From Kryptolebias marmoratus (Eukaryota; Chordata; Actinopteri; Cyprinodontiformes; Rivulidae), in contig NC_051430.1 of assembly GCF_001649575.2 (NCBI RefSeq), forward strand, positions 33,254,409 to 33,318,408: a stretch of DNA of 64,000 nt, read 5' to 3'. Both the position numbers and the translations under genes were made by a program. A model generated the notes under the pieces. It did not search any database. It was not told where the DNA came from and was given only the letters and a program-made list of their open reading frames with translations. Of the stretch, positions 45,801 through 57,800 are shown piece after piece (position 1 is the stretch's first letter; each line of letters begins with the position of its first letter).

Positions 45801-48800
45801 TGTTTTTAGATAAAAACAAATAAATCGTGTTTTTTAATTTTTGTATTCATACCTCAATATTGCGAAACTACGTAAAACTGGTATTTTTGCTCTAAATCTA
45901 AATCTCATAGGCCTAGCATGCCTAGCTTTTGCACAATAAGTGGCCTACTAGTTAGTCTGCATTTTTGTCTGCTTATCTTATTAGGAGTGCTGCCATGAGG
46001 GACAGACACAGGTGGATGGTTACCATTATGACCCTAATGAGACACTGGCAGCAGTTTTAATGGTTTATTTACATTTCTTCTACAGTTTATACATCAAAAT
46101 GTAGACATTTTGTTAACTTTTACAAAAGAAGTCCCAAATTATTATCATGCTTTTGAGGAAAAAAGTGAATGTTGATATTTCAGGCAAATGCTTCATTGAT
46201 ACCCTTTAACATTTCTTTATAACTTTTCACATTCTACCTATTTTTTTTTTTTTGTGCTGCCTTGTAGTTACAAGATAATCAGGAAGAACCTATTCAAGAC
46301 ATTATGGCACAAAGGAAATTTTAATTTTTTTTACTAAGCAGAATTACACAAAACATTTGTTTTAAACTGTACACTAAAACACCTCCATGACTTTCCGTCA
46401 CAGGGAAAAAACCTGCTGGACTAGAGACAAAGAGTGCATGAAGTGTGACAGCAGAATTCGACAGGACACGGTTATCACTGTCAAAGGAAACAGGTATTAT
46501 TTTGTTGCCTGCTCCTGGTTCACCATGATAGCATTCATTAAGACTCAGGATACTAACAGTGACTTAGACGCGGTTACCAGCAGAAGAAACATTTGACAAC
46601 AAAATCATAAAACAAAAATAACCCATTAGCAGAGATCTTGAGGCACTTTTTGTAGCCATTATTAAAATGATAAAATGGCTTGCCACTGTTAAAGCCTGTA
46701 AATAATCACAAACTGATAAATGATCTCAAGGCTCATGATATGCAGGGTTGTTTATTAACCTCAGAAAATATGTTTCCCAGAGGCATATAAGAAGACAGAT
46801 TCATAAATTACAACAAAATTAAGGGCCCCTGTCAACACACCTTAAGACAAGGAAGGATATTTCTAACATGGTGAGTGGGTGGAAAACAGCAAAGAGAGCT
46901 TATACATGGCATTAGTAGTGACCTAATTAAAAATTAATAAATGAAATGCTAATTTATCTTTTAAAGCTGTGTAATTAATCTACCAAAACATAAAAAATAA
47001 AATAAAACAAACAAGAAAGGGTCCTTGTCACTGTAAGCTCTGGTTCACATCTTGACTCATAATCCTTTAAAAAAAGGTAATTCCTTGTTCTTGTCGCTCA
47101 AAGTCAATCAGAAAACTTTGAGCCTAAAAAATATCTTTAAAAATAGACCAATAGAGTCATGCAAAGATACACAGCCTGGCCAAAAAACAGTCACCACCTG
47201 GATTTAACTAAGCAAATAGGTACGAGCCTCCTATTGGATAATTTCTCAATTCAGAAATGGAGAGTGTGGAGTTGAGCTTTTAAAGCAAGCTGGATTACAT
47301 GCAGATTGTTCTCACTCTCCTAACAATAGAGGCTCATTAGGGTCCTTGTTTGTCTGACTCCCTGATGGGCCACTCTGTTGATTGGAGTGAAACTGACTGG
47401 GGATCAGGCCTAAAACTCCATCTGAGACCTCCTCCTCTGTAAAATGTTGGTTTCTCCCTTTTGACATAGATGGCTTCCTTCACCCCCCTCTCGAACCATC
47501 TGTCTTCTCGGTCCAAAATATGATCATTTTGGTCCTCAAAAGAGGAGTACCCAAGCTTGCGTGCAGCATGTAGAATCCAAAAATGTAATTTATTAAAAGA
47601 AAACAAAACTGGGGGTTGGGGGTGCAGGAGACAAAAACAGAGGACTGAACATGGGAGTTACGTGTGAGGCTCTGACAACGACTGAGTGCAAACGAGGAGC
47701 TTATAAAGACTGGGAGGCATCATTGGCGAGTTACTTGCAAATGCCGGACAGTTGAGTAGGACAAGGCAAGACAGAGTAACTGAGGGGAACTCTGATCTTG
47801 AAATAAAAACAACACAAACTGCCAGGCTGAACAGGTAACAAAAACTCAGATGAACAGAAAATACTGGCAGAAATAACATGCAGAAAACTACAAATACATA
47901 AACTGAAAACACCGAAAAATCACAGTACCCAAAACCACGACAGGAAAATGATACAAACAAAACTCTGATGTGAATTCATATTTATATTTATTCTCCTTTC
48001 CTTTGATACTCTGAACTAAAATCCAGAGCAACCAACTGCCTTCAAAAGTCACCTAATTAGTAAAGAGAACCCACCTGAGTGTGATTTAATCTCAGTATAA
48101 ATACAGCTTTTCTGTAGGTTTAGAGGTTTCTACAAAACATCAGTGATGACATCAAACAGTATCATGAAGACCAAGGAACACAGCAGACAAGTTAGAGATA
48201 AATTTGTTAAAAAGTTTAAAGCACGGTTAGGTTTGAAAACAATATCTTAAGCTTTAAACATCTCCCGGAACTCTGTTCAGTCCGTCATCTGGGAATGGAA
48301 AGAGTGCAGAACAACTGCTAACTTACCAAGATGTGACCGTCCACCACATTTGACAGGCTGGGTGAGGACAGCGTTAATCCAAGACCTAGCCAAGAAGCTC
48401 ATAGTAACTCTGAAGGAGCTACAGAGATCCACAGCTCAGGTGGGACAGTCTGTCCACAGAACAACTATTAGTCCACAAATCTAGTCTTTATGAAAAAGTG
48501 GCAAGAAGAAAGCCATAGAAAGTTCTATTTGTAGTTTGCTATTAGCCATGTAGGGACACAGCAATATGTGAAGGAAGATATTCTGCTAAGATCAGATCAA
48601 AATTTAACTTTTTGGCCTAAATGCAAAATGGAAACTAACACTGAACATCACCCTAAACCAGGGGTAGGCAACCCTGGTCCTGGAGAGCCACTATCCTGCA
48701 TGTTTTACTTGTTTCTCTGCTCCAACACCTGATTTGAATCAGTGTGTCATCAACAGGCTTCTGTAGAACATGAAGAAGTAATTTAACCACTGGATAACAA

Positions 48801-51800
48801 GTCAAACATGCAGGACAGTGGCCCTCCAGGACCAGGGTTGCCTACCCCCACCTTAAACAGAGCGTCCTCACTGTGAAACATGGAGGTAGCAGCATCATGT
48901 TGTGGGGATGCTTTTCTTTCAGCAGGAACAGAGAAGCTGGTCAGAGCTGATGAGAAGATGGATGGAGCTAAATACAGGGCAATCCTGTTAAAGGCTGCAA
49001 ATAAGTTGAGACGGGGGCAGAGGTTCCGGCAAAACAGTGACCTGAAACATCCAGCTACATTTACAAGGGTTTAGATTCAAGTATTAGAATGACCCAGCCA
49101 AAGTCCAGACCTAAATCCAACTGAGTATCTTTGACAAGACTTGAAACCTGCGGTTCACAGACTCTCTCCATCCAATTTGCCTGAGCTTCAACTTTTTTCA
49201 AAGAATAGGTAAAAACAAATCCCAGCAGGCTTGCAGCTTTAATTGCAGCAGAAGGTGGTTCTATAAAGTATTGACTTCGAGGGGGTGAATATAGTGCACA
49301 CTTTTCAGATTTGTATTTGCAAACAATTTTGAAAACCATGTATCATTTTCAATTATGCAGTATTTTACGTTGGTCTATCAAAATAGACCTCAGTGAAGTA
49401 CTTTGAAGTTTGTGGTTGTAATGTGATAAACTGTGAAAAAGTTCAAGCGCTGTGAATACTTTTTCAAGGCACTGTATCTAACTAGGTTTGTACAACATCA
49501 AGGGCAACAATCTGCTTGCACCAGTGCTTTCAGGAGGTGTAGAAAGGAGAAATTCTGTTGGTGGTTTTATGCTCCATTTCCTTTGCCTGGCCCTCATCTC
49601 CTGTCCCTCTCACCACATAAATTGCTCCAGCTTTGGCACGCATTCATCAGCTTCTGGATTAGAATTTGTTTCCTCACAAACCATTGATCATTGGCCTATT
49701 ACTAGGCAAATGACAGTTAATTACCCACTACATTAACCACCGAGACCCAGGGACCGACTCCCTGTGCCATCAGTCAACATGATGAATGTGGCAAGTTCAG
49801 TAATGCCCGACTGTTTTCTCATCTGTCTGGCAAGCAGGGAACAACCCCAAGATCACACTTAAGGGCATCAAGGGAAAATCTATGGCAATCTGCATAATTA
49901 CAAGCTCAGGGTTAATAACAGACAGATGATTTGTTGAATCTCAGTAAAGTAAAGTAAAGTAAAGGCATTTTTTGTCCTCTTGATGATCCACTCTGGCTTA
50001 GAATCTATTGTCTAAACTGAAAATTAGTAATAGCAAGAAGCTAACGCCTAAATAGTCTGTCTGATGGCACGATGGAGGCAACAACTAATACACAGACTCA
50101 TTAAGACAAGAAGAATGCAGTCAGAAAGGCAGTGGTGTGAAAATTAAAAGCACTAATGTGAGCTGTGCTGGGTGGAGGAGGGTAGATGGTTATGGGTGGC
50201 AGATGTATTCAGATGAATTAGTCTGACCCCCCACCCCTTCAACCCTCTTATGTGAGAGATTGTCAGTGATTAAATAATGTAGGGCAAAATTTATTTCAAT
50301 TACCCCAAAGCGTGACCTTGGAATTGTCACTGGGATACGGAGGGAAATCTTAAGTGCCCTTACTTGCCTGGCTGCCAGGTCCATCAACTCTCATCTGCAT
50401 CTAGAGTCAGATATTCTAATAATACAATTCGGCATACTTTGTGAGAGACTGCAGGCCACATGACGGAACTGCCGTCTTATGTCAGTGAAGATGTAGAAAA
50501 CATCTGCCATTTAGGAGAAAAAAATCCTGATCACACATTACGCACAATCTGATGCCATATCATGAGACGTGTTAGCGACTGGAGTACGTGATGTGAACGA
50601 TTTTCAGCTACAACCTCAACAATTTAATTGACTGAGTCAATTAACTGTGGTGTCCATCCAAAAGCTCGTCAGATCCAATGCTTACTTTGTTAAAGTTTTA
50701 CAAAAACCCATCCAGTGGTTCTTTTTCTATCTGGTTAAAGGTAATGATGATGATGATGTCGCCCCATTCATTTCAGCTGCTCTCTGTTCTAACAGCTACA
50801 TTAGGGTGAAGTCATCTTAACATCTTTCTCTTCTGAACCTTCAGTTCATCGCCATAACTCCTCATTAACCAGGAGTACCACACATAAACACAAATTAACT
50901 ATGTCTCAATACATTTCAGTTTATTAATATAGCGCCAAATTCACAATAACAGTAATTTCAGGTTATGATCTGAATTAAAGGCCAAGCTTTCCTTGAAGGA
51001 ATGCATATCAACTCGCTGCTTTTCATTTTCCATTGTAGACCTAAATCATCTTGAAAAAAGTCAGAGATGTAGCTGTTTTGGTACAATCTTAAAAAAAGTA
51101 AAGTACAATCTCATGCAGTATTGTGAGATGTCATACTATGAGTCTACTTTGTTCCCTTGAGCTAATTTCCATGAAGACTAACCCTAAGAATACTGAAGAA
51201 TTGATGTCCGGTATAGTTATACCCTGCCTCTTGTCCACTGACTGATGGGACGGGTACCAGCCGACTGCGACTCTGAACGGGCTTAAGGAGGCACGGAAAA
51301 TGAGTCAGTGATTATTATAAACATATATGTAGGCTGAACACTAAGACTAGTTCTGAAACACAACAAAAGCAGTGTGTGCCAAAAGCAACGAGGCTGGAAA
51401 GAGCCGAGTCTGCAGCTCACGGTGCCAAACGGCAGGGCTTCTGTTATCATGCTCTCACATGCCACAGACTGGAAGTGGCAGCCAAATATAAAATGCTGCT
51501 GCAGCCATTGGGGTGTTTGAGGTGAGGCATGTGGCAAATGCAGAACACACAGTGACTACAGAGGAGGCTGGACCCACACAGGAAATCTAGCAAATAAAGG
51601 AAAAGAAGAACGACAACACCGTGGTACTGTTGCTACTGTTTCATGCAGATAGCAGTGATTTTTAATTAAGAACACTCAAATCTTAAAAATACCCATTGTC
51701 CTAATTTATTCAAATTAAAGGCCTACCAATTCTTGACATAATGCATGATAATGTTTTAAACTAATATCATCTCATGTTGAGAATGGGTGGAGTTACAGCC

Positions 51801-54800
51801 ATTTTGGTCAAACCTAGTAGACAAATTTGTTTAAACCCTTTTGTTAAAGAAAAAAAACAACCACGAAGGTCACCAAATTAACTTGAAACTGACAATTTCT
51901 TTTTTTAAATGGGAAAAAAATGACAAAAAATCAACTAATGTAAAATAGTTATTGCTTTTAAATTGTGGTTCAGCAGAATTAAAAAAAAAAACAACCTTAT
52001 TAATCTGCCCTTGACAAAAAGGATGGCACCTTAACTTAATATTTAGTTGCAAAATCTCTTGAGGCAATCAAGCAATTTCTGTATCTCTCTCTGAGACGTC
52101 CCCACCTGTCCTCAGGTATGTCTTGTTCTTCAGACATTTTCTTGTTTATTGCCCCCCCCCCAATAATGAGATGGGATTTACGCCCTTGAATGCAGGCATA
52201 ACAGGAGGGTATAAATGGATAGGGACTAATAGACTGAACTGAAAACACCTGGACAAAGACAACGGGGAACAGGTGAGAGTGGGCGGGGCAGAAAAAAAGA
52301 GACCAAGGGATAAACTGAGGAGCGACAGGAAAACACTGGAAAGAAAGTTTAAATACAAGCAAAAAAAAATAAAATAAAATAAAGCCTAGAAAAAGGTAAC
52401 CAAAAAACACAAATCCCAACACTTGGGACTGGCACCATAAATTTACAACCCATTACTTTTGAAGTCAATCCAATTCAAGATGACTGTCACAGCTTATCGA
52501 CCTTAACACTAACTCCTTTTACAGATCCTGAGCTAAAGTTTGACATGGTAGTAGGTTATAGTCATCCTTAACATATACTTCACATGCTAACACATCTAAC
52601 AAGAATTTGGCATGAAAACTTGCATATTGTTATTTACAGTATTTGACCAAAATGGCTATAACTCCCCATCACACGTTTAATTTCACCTGTGATGTACCCA
52701 GCCTTTCCCCTACTGACAGGCGGTGACCCTGAATGCAATTAAGCAGGTGCAGAAAATTAATAGAATAGAGAAATAAATCCTATTTTGCTTTAACGAACTG
52801 CACATCAATTCTTTTCCAATTCCAAGTAAATCATAAACTTCCTTTCTTTATCAAAGAGTTTTTCTGAGACAGATTAAAAATCAGCCCCAAACCTAACCCT
52901 AATCTGCAAAGCCTTAGGGATAATTTCCTGTGTGGAAAAAGGTTAGTAAGCCATTAATATATGCATGGAAATGACCTCTAGCACATCTAATAAAGGCTGT
53001 GCAGGAAAGGTTAAATAACCTCTAAACTGCACTTGAATTTAATTAAAATCTCAAAGAAAAACATCATTTTAGAGTGGACAGGCAAAATGACTTCCCAGTG
53101 AGAAGAACAGCTATGCTCAGGCTTGTTCAGAAGACTTCCTATACTGAGAAACATCCTCTTTCTTTCCCTTTGACCTCCACAAATACCATTTATTAAGTTC
53201 ATCCAGGTTCATCTACACGGATAGATATGAAATAGCTGAGATGAGAAGTAAAAACCCACAATTGCTGCCACTGTGCAGTAAAGTTAAACTTAGATGAAAG
53301 CAGGTGGAAGAGTTGAGGAGTCCAATAAGCTTCTGCAATGTCACAAGATTTATTTCCATCCAGTGTTGCAATAATTTTTCACCAAGATCTTGCGTTGATG
53401 ATGGTTACACTAGCATTTTGATTATTTTTAGCCAGCATCATGCTACTTTTAGCTAGTAATTTGCTACTTTTATTTATTTATTTGATTTGCTACTTTTAGC
53501 ACTTTGATAGTGTTTTGCTACTTTTGGCTTTTAGTTTGCATTTTACTTCGATGTTTCCACTTCCTCGGCAAATATCAGCAAAGTAATTCAAAACTCAGTA
53601 TTCACACTGTATTTTCACAGAAAATGCACTTTTCCTGGTTAATTAAGTCTTGAATTGTTTGAAGGCAAAAAAGAGCAAACAACTAAAAAAGTAAATAAAT
53701 AAACAGACAATAGTAAATTAATAATTGTTTTATATCTTTTAAAGCCAGTCCAGTTCAAGATGGCCCCCACAGTCAACTAACATTAGAAAACAAAATAACA
53801 TATTTTAGTCAGTTTTATCAATATTGTGCTTAAATTTTGTGTAGTTGTAGCTCAGAGTCATCACTACACAGAAACTGCACATTGCAAAAGATCTTTGCTT
53901 AAAAGTTTAGCATTAACTGTTGGAGTCAATCCCATGAGTCTGTTACCAAAATATCTTTTACACCACTGGATAGATTTTACAGAAACTCTCAGGAAGTAAT
54001 CACTGGAGGTCAGGGGTGGAAATTAGCACCCGCCATCGGCCAAATGCGGGTAAATATTTGAAGTGGCGGGTGAATTTGATCAACACACACGCCACTGTGG
54101 CGGGTTGGCAATTTGAACAGAAAAGGTGTTATTTGTCCTCCTGACATATAGGGGGCAGCAATGTGCTCGNNNNNNNNNNNNNNNNNNNNNNNNNNNNNNN
54201 NNNNNNNNNNNNNNNNNNNNNNNNNNNNNNNNNNNNNNNNNNNNNNNNNNNNNNNNNNNNNNNNNNNNNNNNNNNNNNNNNNNNNNNNNNNNNNNNNNNN
54301 NNNNNNNNNNNNNNNNNNNNNNNNNNNNNNNNNNNNNNNNNNNNNNNNNNNNNNNNNNNNNNNNNNNNNNNNNNNNNNNNNNNNNNNNNNNNNNNNNNNN
54401 NNNNNNNNNNNNNNNNNNNNNNNNNNNNNNNNNNNNNNNNNNNNNNNNNNNNNNNNNNNNNNNNNNNNNNNNNNGATTATTTCAGACGGCTGAAATATTT
54501 GGTTCCCCCCTGGTAACTTTTGCAAAAAAAGAACAAATGTCTCCAAATTCACAGGACTTGTTGTCCATGATGAGAGGAATAAACACAGTTAAAGACTTTT
54601 TGGTCAATTATTTTTGTCCTGTGTTTTAGAGGGGGAACAGATTATTTCAGACGGCTGAAATATTTGGTTCCCCCCTGGTAACTTTTGCAATTTGCAGTTG
54701 CACCACAAGTGCTTCCACCCACCTCCATCATCATCATCATATGAAATAACTTTTTGACACAACATAAAATAGTGGCTGGTAAAAAATTCAAGGCTGCTCC

Positions 54801-57800
54801 TTGAATTGGGCTGATATAAAGAATGTTCTTCTGTAAATGAGAAGTTTCTGAGCCTCCTGCACCGGTTGGAGCCTCTCTTTGGCGGAGGAAACACCATCAG
54901 CAGCCTGAAAGGATGCTGGTGGAAGATCCTCGACCATATCCATCCATCTTCCTTCTTCGCCCGCAGGCCTGACTACGATGGGAACAAATGCTTCTTGCTT
55001 TGTGTCCAAAAAGAGAGTGAAGGACAGCTGAGCACTGTGGCCCTGTGAGAGTGTGATGCGATATAAAGTTAACTGTAGTAGGAGCAGCTGCACGAATGGT
55101 GAGGCTGTAATGGGGTCATAGCATTGCCATGAAGCCAGCGTGGCCAGTTCTGCTTCTAATTCTCTCCCCCACACTCCCCAAGGACCCAGATACTCTGGCC
55201 CCACGATGATAAACCACCACAACCACACTACAGATGTTTTGTGCATGCTCAAAAACCACTGTGACCTATTACTACCTGACATCGCCCATCGCGATTTTTA
55301 TACACCCCTGAAGTTCTTGCTAAAACCTTGAAAAAAGCAAAAACATTTTGGCAGATTTTCTTGAACATGCAACAGGGCCATCATCCAGTGTTAAAGGGGA
55401 TCTTAAGCAGATTGTCTCCTTCGGGTAAAAAGGGGGTTATTCATTTTACAACACAAACCACTTCTTGATCCTCCCTCAGTAGCTGCCTTAAGCCCCATCC
55501 ACATAGGAACAGTTTTTATGAATACACAAAGGTTTTTTTTATATTTCAGCCTGTGTCCACACAGAAACGGGGTTTTAGAAGCCCCAAACCGGTATCAAAC
55601 CTGTGTTTTTGTGTGGACATCCTAAACGAAACCTTTTGGAAACTATGTCAAAGACTCACCTCCTGCCTAACCTACTACCCCAAGCGTGGCAGATGTAATG
55701 ACAAATTAAATGAACAGACAAGCCGTGCAAAACCCCTCAATACACTAAATAATCTAAGCCAATATATATATATATATACATATATATCACTTTTTTGATA
55801 CACAAGCCTGACATTTGTGTAGGAAGAGTTTAGCCTGATATGTATTAACAGTATTGTGAGGAAAACCCTTCCCTCCTTGGATACTGTGCCTGAAAATGTC
55901 CATTATGTCCACATCTTTGGACTGACGTTAACCAGTAAACATTTTTGGAGTCTTTTAGTTTAATTTGACACTTGGTCTTCGGTCTACAAAAAGGATTCAG
56001 TTAATTTACAGCTTGTAGAAGCTTTATGTGTCTGCTCCTCACTTCCTGTTCGGTTTTGTGATGTATTTTCATGGCAGTGTTATAGCACCACATGCAGGCT
56101 TGACGTGGTTATTGCAGCATTTTGGGTTGTTTTTAGCGTTTCCATGTGGAAGAAACCAATTTGTGGACAAGACCTAAAATCCCCTCTCTGTCTGGTATTA
56201 CTATTAACACATGCAAAAGAACAGCTGACATTGTTTTTCTCCATCCAGAGGAGTCTACAGAAAAGTAGAGGAAGGTCGATGAAAGTGTTTAGTTTGTGAA
56301 GCTGAGTTTATTCCTTACATGTAATTACAATCATACTGAGGCCAGTCTAAAGTGATAGAATGTCTAATTTTCAGCATCAAAGAAGGCCAAGAGGGTCGAG
56401 ACTTTTAGAGGAAAGAGGGATGTGTATTTGTGTGTTTGTGAACGATGAAAGAATGAAAAGGTAAAGTGGCGAGGCTGACAAGAGTAAGTGCTGGATTCTC
56501 CTTCAAGTTCCATTAAAAGCTTGAGCAGGAGAGGCCTTTTAAGTATTTCGAGTGCTCTAAAGTAACAACAGGCTACAGAGAAAGGATTCAATTTGGGACC
56601 TGCATGAACCGACACATTCTCCCCTGCAAGTGCACGAAAGATTGAACATGACTGCGTCTTCGTGAAGCGCTGAAAATTCAGTTTGTTCTAAAAGAAAAGA
56701 AAAAAAGCATAATTATTTGACAAAATAATAAAACGTTTATTCATTTAATGTGTTCAGATTAAATATAATGACATAACAAAAACATTATTTAAGGAATCAA
56801 TTAATCCCAGTGCATTATTCTGTTAGCATGTGGCTGACTTAAATTTCTCATTTAAAGCTGTAATAGCTGTCACAAGTTGTTCTCTTTGAAATGTTGTCTA
56901 GAGATGGGAATGTGGATCTTGTAGATTTGTTACTTTTCAAGAGCTGCTCAAAATACTGATGATGATATAAAACACAACACATGCATCATTAACTACTGCA
57001 AAACCTGTAAGGCTTATTTAAGGAGCAAAATCCTATTTTGTTGCCAACAATAATGAGTTGTTTGTTTACATTAGAACATTGACAAGTAATCATCGGACAG
57101 TCTTGGCGCCGGACGGATATAAAGTCGGTAAAATAATCAATTGATGTAAACAAAGTCAGAGGGAGAACAACTGAATCAGAGACACCAGGTCAGAAGCGAA
57201 AAAGTGAAACGGCTTTCTTCGTCTGAGGAGAAGCAGAATGAGAGCCAACAGAAATTAAGTCATTTCAGGGGAGGAAATTGAGCAGTGGAGAGGGTTAAAG
57301 GAAAAGTTGGGAATAAGATCACACGCAAATGAGCATTCCCAACACTAATGGGAGAATTTCCATAACTGCTTCTACCTGCTTGGTGAATTTAATTGGAAAC
57401 AAAGAGGAGTATTTGCTGTTTTCTAATAGAATTTCAACAAAAACCCTCATAAGTTTGAGTCACATTACCCCCCGCCCCCCAAAAAAATCATTAAATGATG
57501 TAGAAATTGTCTCTTAGATTGTCAGGCAGGGTGGAAAATGAGGCGAACCCAGTGTGCAGACTCATCTTAAGGTAAGAAATAAAAATAATTCATTTTTTAA
57601 AAATAAAAGAACAAAAAACAAAAGGCTGACGAGGCAGCAGAAATGAAATCCAAAGACGTAGCAGACATGAGCAGAACCAGACAGCAAAGGAAAAACGACA
57701 AACAAACCAGCAAGCAAACAGAGGCGATGACCAGGTCTTACATGCAGAGGATAATTATGGGAAGTGGGCTCAGGTGAGTGATTGCCAACTAGAAGCAGGT

